From NCBI RefSeq assembly GCF_002111595.1, contig NZ_LUTN01000003.1, forward strand, positions 236,331 through 300,330: a DNA stretch of 64,000 nt, given 5' to 3'. Positions 18,547 to 30,205 of this stretch are shown here, in pieces (the stretch's first letter is position 1; every line of letters starts with the position of its first letter). Below the pieces are notes generated by a model. That model saw only the letters and a list, made by a program, of their open reading frames with translations, had not been told where the DNA came from and searched no databases. Source of the stretch: Lonsdalea britannica. GTDB taxonomy: Bacteria > Pseudomonadota > Gammaproteobacteria > Enterobacterales > Enterobacteriaceae. The translations under genes were made by a program, and so were the position numbers.

Positions 18547-18550
<4 letters not shown>
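17624..18550 (+). CDS. LysR-family transcriptional regulator (GcvA-like)
   Basis: A 308-residue LysR regulator. The N-terminal HTH ([20 protein letters not shown], then [20 protein letters not shown]) is followed by a periplasmic-binding-type effector domain of the GcvA group ([40 protein letters not shown]). GAGGAG precedes the ATG. It is divergent from ybdL, its likely target. Its stop overlaps the stop of the convergent sigma-54 regulator within one CTAG palindrome. Confidence 0.9.
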
Positions 18551-20478
<1,928 letters not shown>

Positions 20479-20560
20479 CGATGGCGTTCACGGCTGAGAA
20501 CTGGATGGCCTGAGCTTATCCCAGCGCCAGCAGTGATACGAGAGGACCATTGAGGCCCAT

Positions 20561-20608
20561 TGCTGCAAACGCAGCAGTTGGTGATACCTATTTGCTGCAA
20601 ATGCACCA
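20561..20608. promoter_or_regulatory. Tandem enhancer elements for the sigma-54 regulator
   Basis: Two 16-base elements, TGCTGCAAACGCAGCA (20561-20576) and TGCTGCAAATGCACCA (20593-20608), agree at 14 of 16 positions. The first contains the palindrome TGCTGC-AAAC-GCAGCA. Their starts are 32 bases apart, about three helical turns, which places them on one face of the DNA. They sit 65-112 bases upstream of the sigma-54 promoter, a normal enhancer distance. Binding by the neighbouring Fis-type HTH is inferred. Confidence 0.65.
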
Positions 20609-20672
20609 TTTTTACCGTCGGCTGGAGAGGTGTAATGCCATGATTTTATTAGATAAAAAATCACGTACTTCA

Positions 20673-20688
20673 TGGCACGGATCCTGCT
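20673..20688 (+). promoter_or_regulatory. Sigma-54 (-24/-12) promoter of the organosulfur operon
   Basis: TGGCACG-GATC-CTGCT. The consensus is TGGCACG-N4-TTGCW; only one specified base differs and the invariant GG (20674-20675) and GC (20686-20687) have the required spacing of ten bases. It lies 70 bases before the ssuD start and faces it. Confidence 0.82.
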
Positions 20689-20757
20689 TTGATTTTTATA
20701 ACTAAATTGGATCATTGTTTGTATAAATAATGAATATAGTTATATAGGAATCGAATA

Positions 20758-21929
20758 ATGGCTGAGTCTGACAACGGCAATATCAAGGTTTTCTGGTTCC
20801 TGCCCACGCATGGCGATGGGCGTTATCTGGGGACGTCTCACGGCGGCCGCCCGGTGGATCTGGCGTATTTGCAGCAAGTGGCGCTGGCGGCGGATAACCT
20901 CGGTTACTACGGCGTCCTCATTCCTACCGGCAAGAGCTGTGAAGATTCTTGGCTGGTGGCCTCGGCGCTGGCGCCTATCACCCGTAAGCTGCGCTATCTG
21001 GTGGCCGTCCGTCCGGGCCTGCAACCGCCGACGCTGGCGGCCCGCATGGCGGCCACGCTCGACCGGTTGTCGGAGGGTCGGTTGCTGATCAACGTGGTGA
21101 CGGGCGGCGATCCGGTGGAAAACAAAGGCGACGGCATCTTTTTGAGTCACGCCGAACGCTATGAGGTTACCGAAGAGTTCCTGCACGTGTATACCCGGCT
21201 GTTGAAGGGCGAGAAAGTGGATTTCGCCGGTAAGCATATTCAGGTCGAAGGGGCGGAAGTGCTGTTTCCGCCGGTGCAGGAAAATGGCCCGCCGCTCTAT
21301 TTCGGCGGCTCTTCGCCGGAGGCCATCGACGTGGCGGCGGAACAGATTGATACCTATCTCACCTGGGGTGAACCGCTGGCGCAGGTTGAGGAGAAATTGC
21401 GGGTGGTGCGCGAGCGCGCCGACGCCAACGGACGGACGCTGAACTACGGCATCCGCCTGCATGTCATCGTTCGTGAAACCGAGGAAGAGGCCTGGGCGGC
21501 GGCCGATCGTCTAATCGCCCATCTGGATGACGACACCATCGCGCAGGCGCAGAAAATCTTCGCCCGTATGGATTCGACCGGACAGGCGCGGATGAGCGCG
21601 TTGCATCGCGGCTCGCGGGAATCTTTGCGGATCGGCCCGAATCTGTGGGCGGGCGTCGGTCTGGTGCGCGGCGGCGCGGGTACGGCGCTGGTGGGCAGTC
21701 CGCAGCAGGTCGCGGATCGCCTGCGTGAATATCAGGCGCTGGGCATCGAAAACTTCATTTTGTCCGGCTATCCCCATCTGGAGGAGGCCCATCGCTTCGC
21801 CGAGCTGGTGATGCCGCTGCTGCCGTTGGCGCCGTCGTCCCGCCAGCGTCGCGCGCCGTCAATACCGGCCCCTTTGGTGAAACCATCGGCGGCGACCGCC
21901 GACCGGTCAAACAGGTCAGCGCCAGCTAA
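20758..21929 (+). CDS. ssuD: FMNH2-dependent alkanesulfonate monooxygenase, frame broken near the C-terminus
   Basis: SsuD uses FMNH2 and O2 to release sulfite from alkanesulfonates. The protein begins [20 protein letters not shown] and has the family signature [34 protein letters not shown] and [20 protein letters not shown]. After about 365 residues the frame slips: as written it runs on to 22110 into unrelated residues. Adding one base near 21856 restores [20 protein letters not shown] ending SAS and a stop at 21929, matching the E. coli SsuD tail in position and length. First gene of the sigma-54 operon; no ssuE reductase gene accompanies it. Confidence 0.9.
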
Positions 21930-21944
21930 TCACGGGAGATCGCT

Positions 21945-23048
21945 ATGCCTCATCAGGAAACTCGCCGCCCCATCCAGTTCGCCTACTGGGTGCCGAATGT
22001 CTCCGGCGGACTGGTCGTCAGCAAAATACCCCAGCGCACGCAGTGGGATCATCACTACAACCGCAAGCTGGCGCAGATCGCCGAGCACGCCGGTTTTGAT
22101 TACGCCCTGACGCAGATTCGCTTCACCGCGGGTTACGGCGCCGACAACCAGCACGAATCAGTCACTTTTTCGCAGGACCTGCTGGCCGCCACGGAGCGTC
22201 TGACGGTGATCGCCGCGCTGTTGCCCGGTCCGTGGAATCCTGCGCTGGCGGCGAAGCAAATCGCCACCATCAGCCAGATTTACGGGCCGCGTATCGCCGT
22301 CAATATCGTGAGCGGCTGGTTTCGCGGCGAGTTCAAAGCCATAGGCGAGCCATGGTTGGATCACGAAGAGCGCTACCTGCGCTCGGAAGAGTTTATCCGC
22401 TGCCTGCGGGGCATTTGGCGCGAGCCGAGCTTTACCTTCGCGGGCGACTTTTACCGCTTCCGTGATTACGTTTTCAAACCCAAACCGCTCGACCCGCTGC
22501 CGGAAATTTTTCAGGGGGGCAGTTCACGGGCGGCGCGGGATATGGCGGCGCAGGTGTCGGACTGGTACTTCACCAATGGCAACACCGTAGAGGGCATTCG
22601 GCGGCAGGTGGAGGACATCCAGCACAAGGCGCAGTCGCATCAACGCCGGGTGAACATCGGCGTCAACGGCTTCGTGATTGCGCGGGACACTGAGGAAGAG
22701 GCGCGGCAGCAGCTACAGGCGATTTTGGATCAGGCCGATCCGGCAGCGGTGAAAGGTTTTCATCACGAAGTACAAAATGCGGGCAATGCGTCGCCGGAAA
22801 AAGAGGGCAACTGGGCGCAGTCCACACTGGACGATCTGGTGCAGTACAACGACGGATTCAAAACCAACCTGATAGGCACGCCTCAGCAGATTGCGGAGCG
22901 CATTATCGACTACAAACATGCGGGTGTGGACCTGATGCTGTTGGGCTTTCTGCACTTTCAGGAAGAGGTGGAGTATTTCGGGCGGGAAATCATACCGCGG
23001 GTGAGGAAAATGGAGCAACAAACGGCAAAGGAGCAGAACGATGACTGA
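21945..23048 (+). CDS. sfnG: FMNH2-dependent dimethyl sulfone monooxygenase
   Basis: A 367-residue luciferase-like monooxygenase. SfnG converts dimethyl sulfone to methanesulfinate and formaldehyde with FMNH2. The N-terminal segment [20 protein letters not shown] and the following [36 protein letters not shown] and [20 protein letters not shown] are characteristic of SfnG. It starts 16 bases after ssuD with GGGAG upstream, and its end overlaps the next gene by 8 bases. Together with SsuD it would allow sulfur to be taken from dimethyl sulfone through methanesulfonate-type intermediates. Confidence 0.92.
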   Translation: MPHQETRRPIQFAYWVPNVSGGLVVSKIPQRTQWDHHYNRKLAQIAEHAGFDYALTQIRFTAGYGADNQHESVTFSQDLLAATERLTVIAALLPGPWNPALAAKQIATISQIYGPRIAVNIVSGWFRGEFKAIGEPWLDHEERYLRSEEFIRCLRGIWREPSFTFAGDFYRFRDYVFKPKPLDPLPEIFQGGSSRAARDMAAQVSDWYFTNGNTVEGIRRQVEDIQHKAQSHQRRVNIGVNGFVIARDTEEEARQQLQAILDQADPAAVKGFHHEVQNAGNASPEKEGNWAQSTLDDLVQYNDGFKTNLIGTPQQIAERIIDYKHAGVDLMLLGFLHFQEEVEYFGREIIPRVRKMEQQTAKEQNDD

Positions 23049-24450
23049 ACCTCATATTGTCATTATTGGCGGCGGCGTGAGCGGCGCGGCGTTGGCGATC
23101 CATCTGGCGCGGACCGTGGACAGCGCACTGCGCGTCACCGTGGTGGAACCTCGGGAGCGGCTGGGACTTGGCGTCGCCTATTCCACCCGAGAGCCTGCGC
23201 ATCGCATCAATGTCCCCGCAGCGCGGATGTCTCTGTTTAGCGAAGACAAAACCCACTTCGAACGCTGGTTGAAGCGCCAGTCCGAGTTCCGCGAGGACAG
23301 CGCTGCGCTATGGCCTGACGGCAATGCCTACCCGCAGCGGGGACTCTTTGGCCGCTACATCGAAGGCCTGTTCGCTGACGTTGCCAAGTCCGGTCCTGTC
23401 CGGCTTCGTCACGTATGGGATCGGGCAATCGACCTGCAGGATCATATCGTGACGACGGCGAGCGGTCTGTCGTTACGCGCCGATGCGGTGGTATTGGCCA
23501 TCAGTCATCCGCCGCCGGCGCTCCCCGAGAAACTGCGCCCCTGGCAGACGCACCCGGCGTTGGTCGCCAACCCGTGGCTGTCGGGCGTGTTGGACACGGT
23601 GGCGCCGACTCATCGCGTCGGCATCGTGGGGACGGCGCTCACGATGGCCGATGTGGTGGCTTCACTGCATACGCGCGGCCACCGTGGGCCTGTCGTCGCC
23701 TTTTCGCGGCACGGTCTGTTGTCCCGCAGTAATTTGAGCGTTGACGCGCCGCCGCCGCCCTGGTCGCTGTCGTCCGACTGGCCGACGACGGCGCGCGGCG
23801 CGCTGGCGCAAGCGCGGCGAGAAGTGGCCGACGCCGCTGAACAGGGGATTCCCTGGCAGGCGGTCATGGACGAGATCCGCGCTAACGGGCAGACCTTGTG
23901 GCAGACGCTGGCGCTGAAAGAACAGCAGCGTTTCCTGCGTCATCTGCGCAGTTGGTGGGATGTCCATCGTTATCGTACCGCGCCGCAGGTGGCTCAGGTG
24001 ATCGCGGCGCGGCGGGAAGCCGGTGAGCTGCGCGTGCTGGCGGCGCGACTGCGCGGCGTCGGGGCTGACGAAACCACGCTGACGCTGCAACTCCAGCCGC
24101 GTCTGGGCGAAACCGAATCGGTGACGGTCGATAAGCTGATTGTGACCACCGGTCCGGCGCATGCGTCGCTTACCGAAAGTCAGCCGTTATTGCATTCGCT
24201 GTCGCAGCGCGGCGTGCTGCAACCCGATCCGCTGGGACTGGGCATTTTGGTCAATGAACGCTCGGAAACGCTGGATGCTCACGGTCAGGCCAATGCGCGC
24301 CTGCTGGTGGTGGGGCCAGCCGCACGCGGCCGTTTCGGCGAACTGATGGGGTTGCCGCAGGTGTCGCAGCATGCGGAAAGCGTGGCGCGATACCTGATGA
24401 CCTCGGTGATCCCCGCTGCCGCCTCGGCGCGATGTCCCGTCTCTTCCTGA
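23041..24450 (+). CDS. FAD/NAD(P)-binding oxidoreductase
   Basis: A 469-residue protein of the FAD-NAD(P)-binding (FAD_NAD_bind9-like) family. An N-terminal dinucleotide fold IVIIGGGVSGAALAIHLART is followed by PRERLGLGVAYSTREPAHRI with the NVPA motif, a second nucleotide fold RVGIVGTALTMADVVASL and a C-terminal DAHGQANARLLVVGPAARG. Its substrate is unknown. It is translationally coupled to sfnG in an operon of FMNH2-using enzymes that has no recognisable flavin reductase gene, so a redox-supply role is possible but not shown. The C-terminal residues may be affected by the start of the next gene only by proximity, not overlap of function. Confidence 0.82.
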   Translation: MTEPHIVIIGGGVSGAALAIHLARTVDSALRVTVVEPRERLGLGVAYSTREPAHRINVPAARMSLFSEDKTHFERWLKRQSEFREDSAALWPDGNAYPQRGLFGRYIEGLFADVAKSGPVRLRHVWDRAIDLQDHIVTTASGLSLRADAVVLAISHPPPALPEKLRPWQTHPALVANPWLSGVLDTVAPTHRVGIVGTALTMADVVASLHTRGHRGPVVAFSRHGLLSRSNLSVDAPPPPWSLSSDWPTTARGALAQARREVADAAEQGIPWQAVMDEIRANGQTLWQTLALKEQQRFLRHLRSWWDVHRYRTAPQVAQVIAARREAGELRVLAARLRGVGADETTLTLQLQPRLGETESVTVDKLIVTTGPAHASLTESQPLLHSLSQRGVLQPDPLGLGILVNERSETLDAHGQANARLLVVGPAARGRFGELMGLPQVSQHAESVARYLMTSVIPAAASARCPVSS

Positions 24451-24536
24451 ACCTTCACGACTCACTGACTCAACGAATCATCAATCGAGATTCCGGCCGA
24501 ACGTCGTTCGGCTGTGGAAGCTCTATGGAGAGCGCT

Positions 24537-25943
24537 ATGCCATCGCAACGTGAAATTCGCCTTAATGCGTTTGATATGAACTGTGTCGGCCATCAGTCGC
24601 CGGGCCTGTGGGCGCATCCGCGCGACCGCTCCTGGCAGTACAAGGATTTGGAGTATTGGGTCGATTTGGCGCGGCTGCTGGAACGCGGCAAATTCGACGG
24701 TCTATTTATTGCCGACGTGCTGGGTGTCTATGACGTGCTGCACGGCAGCAGCGATGCCGCGATTCGTCAGGCGACGCAGGTGCCGGTGAACGATCCGCTG
24801 GCGTTGGTGACGCCGATGGCGCTGGTCACGGAGCATTTGGGATTTGGGCTGACGGCGTCGCTGTCGTTCGAACATCCGTATCCCTTCGCGCGCAGGCTGT
24901 CGACGTTGGATCACCTGACCAAAGGCCGCGTCGGCTGGAATATCGTCACCTCGTATCTGGAGAGCGGCGCCCGCAATATCGGGCAGAAGGCGCTCACCGA
25001 TCATGACGCGCGCTATGACTATGCCGACGAATATCTGGAGGTGGTGTACAAGCTGCTGGAAGGCAGCTGGGAAGAGGGCGCGGTGCTGCGGGATCGCGAG
25101 CGGCGGATATTCAGCGATCCGACCAAAATTCATCCTATTCATCACCACGGCGAGTTCTTCAACGTCCCCGGGATCCACCTGTGCGAGCCGTCGCCGCAGC
25201 GGACGCCGGTGCTTTATCAGGCGGGCGCGTCAAGCCGCGGCAAACAGTTCGCCGCCGAACATGCCGAGTGCGTCTTCGTGGCGTCGCCGTCCAAGGTCTT
25301 GCTGAAGAAAACGGTGGCGGATATCCGGCGGCGGGCGGCGGAGGCCGGGCGCGATCCGCGCAGCATACTGATTTTTAATCTCCAGACGGTAATTGTGGGT
25401 GAAACCGACCGCGAGGCGCAGGCGAAATGGCGGGAATACGCCTCCTGGGTGAGCTATGAAGGGGCGCTGGCGCTGATCTCCGGCTGGACGGGCATCGACT
25501 TCGGCCAATACTCGCCGGATCAGGTGCTGAAACACCTGCACACCAACGCCATCCAGTCGGCAGTGGAAACCTTTTCGACCGCCGATCCGAACCGGCAGTG
25601 GACGGTGCAGGGGCTGGCGGACTGGGTCGGCATTGGTGGCTTTGGGCCGCTGCTGGTCGGCAGCGCGGAAACCGTCGCCGACGAGCTGCAAAGCTGGGTG
25701 GAAGAGACGGACGTGGACGGCTTCAATCTCGCCTATGCCTTGACCCATGAAACCTTCACCGATGTGGTCGAGCGGCTGATCCCCGAGTTGCAAAAGCGCG
25801 GCGTCTTCAAACGCGACTATGCGCCGGGCACGCTGCGGGAAAAATTGTTCCACGCGGGACCGCGGCTGGCCGCGCCGCACCCGGCGGCGGGCTATCGGGA
25901 TCTCGCTGCATCCGCAACGCGTGTACGGGAGCGGGTGTCATGA
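24537..25943 (+). CDS. DszA/NtaA/SnaA-type FMNH2-dependent monooxygenase
   Basis: A 468-residue luciferase-like flavin monooxygenase. The start MPSQREIRLNAFDMN is chosen for GGAG six bases upstream of ATG 24537. Family motifs include FDGLFIADVLGVYDV, VTPMALVTEHLGFGLTAS, GRVGWNIVTSYLESGARNIG and VLYQAGASSRGKQFAAEHAE. Relatives act on dibenzothiophene sulfone (DszA), nitrilotriacetate (NtaA) or pristinamycin (SnaA). The operon context favours an organosulfur substrate. It overlaps the following ATPase gene by 4 bases. Confidence 0.9.
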   Translation: MPSQREIRLNAFDMNCVGHQSPGLWAHPRDRSWQYKDLEYWVDLARLLERGKFDGLFIADVLGVYDVLHGSSDAAIRQATQVPVNDPLALVTPMALVTEHLGFGLTASLSFEHPYPFARRLSTLDHLTKGRVGWNIVTSYLESGARNIGQKALTDHDARYDYADEYLEVVYKLLEGSWEEGAVLRDRERRIFSDPTKIHPIHHHGEFFNVPGIHLCEPSPQRTPVLYQAGASSRGKQFAAEHAECVFVASPSKVLLKKTVADIRRRAAEAGRDPRSILIFNLQTVIVGETDREAQAKWREYASWVSYEGALALISGWTGIDFGQYSPDQVLKHLHTNAIQSAVETFSTADPNRQWTVQGLADWVGIGGFGPLLVGSAETVADELQSWVEETDVDGFNLAYALTHETFTDVVERLIPELQKRGVFKRDYAPGTLREKLFHAGPRLAAPHPAAGYRDLAASATRVRERVS

Positions 25944-26959
25944 TCGAAATCGAACACCTGTACAAAAGCTACCTCGGGAAGCACGGGCGTCGAACGGAGG
26001 TTCTGAAAGACGTCTCGTTGCAGGTGCCGGCGAGCACCATTACGGCGGTCGTCGGGCCGAGCGGCGCAGGAAAATCCACGCTGGCGCGCTGCATCAGTCT
26101 GCTCGAAAAACCGGATCGCGGCACGCTGCGGGTCAACGGCCACGATCTCTCACTGCTGACCGGCGAGGCGCTGCGCCGGGAACGCCGGGCGATTGGTACG
26201 GTTTTTCAGTCGTCAGCCCTGCTACAGCGTAAAACCGCCTGGGAGAACATCGCGCTGCCACTGGAGTTTCTGGGCGTGGTGAAGCGAGACATCCACCAGC
26301 GCGTCGGCACGTTGCTGGACAGCGTGGGGCTGAGCCACAAGGCCCACAGCTACCCGGCGCAGCTCTCCGGCGGACAGCGTCAGCGTATCGGCATCGCCCG
26401 GGCTCTGGCGCTCAATCCGACGGTGTTGCTGGCGGATGAGGCCACGTCCGGTCTCGATCCCGAGGCGACGGACGCCGTGCTGCAACTGCTCAAACAGCTG
26501 CGGGATGAATTTGGTCTCGCCATCGTATTAATCACTCATGAAATGGATGTGGTGCGCACGGCTGCCGATGCGGTGGCGGAGATCCGCGACGGGGTCATCG
26601 TCCAGCAGGGCCGGGTGCGGGATCTGCTGGCGCAGCCGGACTCGTCGCTGGGTGAGCGTCTGTTCCCGGTGATAGCGCGGCCGGGACGCGGCGACCTGTT
26701 GCTGCGAGTCAGCTACAGCGCGAACAGGACGGTGGCGCCGGACTGGATCAGTCGGCTCTCCAGGCAGTTCGCCTTGCAGATCGATGTGCTGGGCGGCCAC
26801 GTCGAGTGGGTCAATCAGCAACTGGCGGGACGGCTGGAGATTGCGGTGCATTTTCACGGCGACCGCCTCTCCACGACTCAGCTCATCGGGCTGCTCGACG
26901 CGCAAGGCGTCGTCGCGGAAATCCTGGCGACAACCCCGGCGCTAAGGGAGGCGATATGA
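25940..26959 (+). CDS. MetN-like ABC transporter ATP-binding protein
   Basis: A 339-residue ATPase. Walker A GPSGAGKST, Q-loop FQSSALL, signature LSGGQRQRIG, Walker B VLLADEATSGLD and the switch His in ITHEMD are intact. The last 75 residues form a NIL-type ligand-sensing domain as in MetN, where methionine binding inhibits transport. It is followed by coupled MetI-like and MetQ-like genes. In this operon the importer may carry a methionine-related or other organosulfur compound. Confidence 0.9.
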   Translation: MIEIEHLYKSYLGKHGRRTEVLKDVSLQVPASTITAVVGPSGAGKSTLARCISLLEKPDRGTLRVNGHDLSLLTGEALRRERRAIGTVFQSSALLQRKTAWENIALPLEFLGVVKRDIHQRVGTLLDSVGLSHKAHSYPAQLSGGQRQRIGIARALALNPTVLLADEATSGLDPEATDAVLQLLKQLRDEFGLAIVLITHEMDVVRTAADAVAEIRDGVIVQQGRVRDLLAQPDSSLGERLFPVIARPGRGDLLLRVSYSANRTVAPDWISRLSRQFALQIDVLGGHVEWVNQQLAGRLEIAVHFHGDRLSTTQLIGLLDAQGVVAEILATTPALREAI

Positions 26960-27662
26960 CGACATCCACGTCAGTCATGGGTCAGGACACGCCCTGGCGC
27001 GAGATCCACACGTTATTGCTGCCCGCTTACGGCGAAACCTGGCTCATGGTCGCCATCGTCATGGTGTTCGTGGTGAGCTTGGCGGCGTGGTCGGCGTTGT
27101 GCTGTTCAACACGTCGCGCCGGGGACTGTTTCCTCATCCTGCGCTAAACCGGACGTTGAACTGGCTGGTGAATATGGGGCGCTCCCTGCCGTTTCTGGTG
27201 CTGATGGCGGCGATTATCCCGGTGACCTACTGGCTGACCGGCACCACCATTGGGATCCCGGCGGCGGTCGTTCCGATGGTGATCGCGGGCATCCCATTCT
27301 TCGCCCGACTATTGGAAAACGCGCTGCGGGAACTGCCGGACGACGTGACGTCGGTCGGTCTGGTGTCCGGCGGCTCCGTCGGCCAGATCATCGTGTCGGC
27401 GCAGCTGAGCGAAGCGCTGCCCGCTATCGTCTCCGCCGTCACGCTCAATCTGATCTCCATGATCGAATACTCCGCCATCGCGGGAACCATCGGCGCGGGC
27501 GGTATCGGTTATCTCGCCGTGGTCTACGGCTACCAGCGTTTCGATCACCACATCATGATCGCCACCATTGTGGTGCTGATCGCCACGATACAACTGATTC
27601 AATTCGCCGGCGACCGACTGGTCGCGGCATTGCGTCATTCACAGGGAGCGCAGTCAGCATGA
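26956..27662 (+). CDS. MetI-like ABC permease, frame broken
   Basis: An inner-membrane permease of the methionine ABC family. The first 44 codons (MTTSTSVMGQDTPWREIHTL through MVFVVSL) are in one frame. One extra G at about 27080 gives GGVVGVVLFNTSRRGLFPHP and the remainder, which carries the EAA-like loop ALRELPDDVTSVGLVSGGSV and a terminal hydrophobic region. It would be about 235 residues when corrected. The start overlaps the ATPase stop (ATGA) and the end overlaps the binding-protein start (ATGA). Confidence 0.86.
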
Positions 27663-28533
27663 GTACACCGCAGTTCGAACTTCGTCAAAAGCGGCGCTGG
27701 CCGTGGTGGGTCGCGGTCATCGTCCTCGTCGCCGCCGCGTCTGGCGCGTGGTACTGGCAGACGCAACGCCCACACACGGTGACGTTTGGTACGACGCTGG
27801 ACATCCATTTTGAACCGGCGATGGCGGGGGAGGAGCGGGTGATTCAATACGTCGGCGAACATATCGCCCCCGACTACGGCCTGACGCTAAGGGCCGTCGG
27901 ATTACAGGACCCGGTACAGGCGGACCGGTCGGTGGCGGATGGCGTCTATGCGGCCACGGTGTACCAGCATCAGTGGTGGTTAAAGCAGGTGGTGGACGCC
28001 AACGGCTTTAAGCTGACGCCGACGGTGCCGGTGTTTCAGTGGGCGTTTGGCATTTACTCAGATCGCTACCCGTCGGTCGAGGCGTTGCCGGAGCAGGCGA
28101 CGATCGTCGTGCCGAATGATGGCGCGAATCAAGGCAGGCGCTGTGGCTGCTGCAACACATCGGGCTGATCCGCCTGAATCCGGTGGTCGAGCCGCGCACG
28201 GCGAAGCTGAAGGATATTCAGGACAATCCCAAACGCTTTGTATTCAAAGAGCTGGACCTGCTGACCATGCCGCGCGCGCTGAATTCGGTCGATGCCGCCA
28301 TCGGCTATGTCTCCCAGTTTGATGCCGGGAAGATCCCGCGTGAAAAGGGGATTCTGTTCCCTCCGGCCCCGGCCACCTTCGCCTCACAGTTGGTGATCGG
28401 CACGCCGTACCTTGCCGAAGAATCCATCGTCAAATTGCAACAGGCGTTTTCCGACCCGCGTCTTCAACAGTGGCTGAAAGAGACGGATGACCCGTTAGTC
28501 AGGGGCGTTTTAGTGCCGGTGTCGGCTGAATAG
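27659..28533 (+). CDS. MetQ/NlpA-like substrate-binding protein with membrane anchor, frame broken
   Basis: About 291 residues when corrected. An N-terminal charged tail (KRRWPW) and one hydrophobic segment replace the usual lipoprotein signal, so it is probably membrane-tethered. The mature part is NlpA-like: HTVTFGTTLDIHFEPAMAGE, ALPEQATIVVPNDGANQ, then after one extra G at about 28137 the expected GRALWLLQHIGLIRLNP, and ALNSVDAAIGYVSQFDAG near the end. It completes a MetNIQ-like importer in the organosulfur operon. The ligand is not known. Confidence 0.86.
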
Positions 28534-28726
28534 CCGTCTTCATTGTTTTCATTTCATCGTCTAGAACGGGCCGCTGTAAAGCGGTTCGGTTGTCGTGGTT
28601 TTTTGTGTCTATCTTATTGTTATTTAATGAATTTCAAAGACATAAATGTTGTTTGTGAACGCAAAATCTTCGTCTTATAACCGTAGTTTCACCTGCACAT
28701 AAAAGAATAGCGAGGATGCCAAAAGT

Positions 28727-30205
28727 ATGAGTACGTTACCGATTGACACCGACATCAGAGGGTCTGCATCAGGGTCCATTCCCATCAGCTCGGTGAGCGA
28801 CGTGGCGAGGTTGATCAACACCCGCAGCGAGAAAAACAGCTACGCCAGAATGATCATCTTTCTGGCGTTGGGCGGGGTATTTCTCGACGCCTACGATCTG
28901 ACTACGCTGTCTTACGGGATTGATGATGTCGTTAAAGAGTTTCAACTCACGCCGGTGCTGACCGGGCTGGTCACGTCATCCATCATGATCGGCACTATCA
29001 TCGGCAATCTGATCGGCGGCTGGCTGACGGATAAATATGGCCGCTACTCCGTCTTCATGGCGGACATGCTGTTTTTCGTCGTTTCAGCGATTGCCGCCGG
29101 GTTGGCGCCGAACGTATGGGTGCTAATTGGCGCGCGTTTCCTGATGGGGATCGGCGTCGGGATCGACCTGCCGGTGGCGATGTCCTATCTGGCCGAATTC
29201 TCGAGGTTCGCCGGCAAGGGCAATAAGGCGGCCCGGTTGGCGGCGTGGTGCCCAATGTGGTACGCGGCGTCGTCGGCCTGCTTCCTGATCATCTTCGGCC
29301 TCTACTTCCTGCTGCCCGAACAGCATCTCGACTGGCTGTGGCGCGCCTCGCTGCTGTTTGGCGCGGTCCCGGCCCTGCTGATTATCGCGGTACGCCGCAA
29401 GTTTATGAATGAGTCTCCCCTGTGGGCGGCGAATCAGGGCGATCTCAAGGGCGCGGCGCGAATTCTGCGCGACTCCTATGGCATTGCCGCCCACGAAGCT
29501 GTGGATAAGACGTCGCGCAAGGCGGCCCATCAGCCGAAGGTCAGCTTCCGGGTGCTGTTTCAGAAACCGTATCGTGAACGCACCATCGTCGCCGGGGTGA
29601 TGAACGTCTGTATTTCCTTCGAATACACCGCCATCGCCTTCTTCCTGCCGTCCATTTTGGCGCAATTTTTGGGGGCGGGTGTGTTTGAAACTATCTCGGC
29701 CTCGCTGGGGCTGAATGCGCTGTTTGCCTTCACCGGCGGCCTGCTGGGGATGCGGCTGGCCTGGAAATACCCTTCGCGCCATGTGGCCATAGCGGGCTTT
29801 GCCCTGCAGTTCATCGCGCTTATCGCGCTGGCGCTGATTGGTCAACCTCAGGCGACGATCGGCGTGGTCATCGCCATCCTGATGCTGGGACTGTGGCTGT
29901 TTGCGGAAGGTTTCGGTCCGGGCGCGCAGCTGATGATCTATCCGGCGCTGTCTTACCCGACCTCTATCCGCGCCACCGGCGTTGGCTTTAGCCGCTCGCT
30001 GTCCGGCATCGGCAGCGCGCTGGCGCTGTTTATCCTGCCGCTGCTCCAGGCGGCCTACGGCACCAACATGTTTTGGATTGTCTCGCTGAGCGCCATTATC
30101 CCCATCTTCTTCCTGCTCGCGGTTCGTCACGAACCGACCCGTCAGGACATTGACGATCATCACGATCAAGGAGCACATCATGACCTTACTGTCGACCGGG
30201 ACTGA
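28727..30205 (+). CDS. MFS transporter of the sugar/aromatic-acid permease type
   Basis: A 492-residue major facilitator with twelve predicted spans. The first half has the signature GGWLTDKYGRYSVFMADMLF and GARFLMGIGVGIDLPVAMSY; the second half includes RATGVGFSRSLSGIGSALAL. A long cytoplasmic N-terminus precedes the first span. It starts 193 bases after the MetQ-like gene, possibly on the same transcript, and overlaps the DszC-like gene by 26 bases. A related organosulfur or sulfonate substrate is likely from context; the family alone does not say. Confidence 0.88.
   Translation: MSTLPIDTDIRGSASGSIPISSVSDVARLINTRSEKNSYARMIIFLALGGVFLDAYDLTTLSYGIDDVVKEFQLTPVLTGLVTSSIMIGTIIGNLIGGWLTDKYGRYSVFMADMLFFVVSAIAAGLAPNVWVLIGARFLMGIGVGIDLPVAMSYLAEFSRFAGKGNKAARLAAWCPMWYAASSACFLIIFGLYFLLPEQHLDWLWRASLLFGAVPALLIIAVRRKFMNESPLWAANQGDLKGAARILRDSYGIAAHEAVDKTSRKAAHQPKVSFRVLFQKPYRERTIVAGVMNVCISFEYTAIAFFLPSILAQFLGAGVFETISASLGLNALFAFTGGLLGMRLAWKYPSRHVAIAGFALQFIALIALALIGQPQATIGVVIAILMLGLWLFAEGFGPGAQLMIYPALSYPTSIRATGVGFSRSLSGIGSALALFILPLLQAAYGTNMFWIVSLSAIIPIFFLLAVRHEPTRQDIDDHHDQGAHHDLTVDRD

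Noticed and set aside
21930..22110. C-terminal extension of SsuD
   Set aside because: The extra residues come from reading sfnG out of frame after a lost base; the corrected stop is at 21929.
29123..30181. Minus-strand frame of 352 codons
   Set aside because: Antisense to the MFS transporter; rich in Arg, Gln and Asp as expected from shadow translation of hydrophobic codons.
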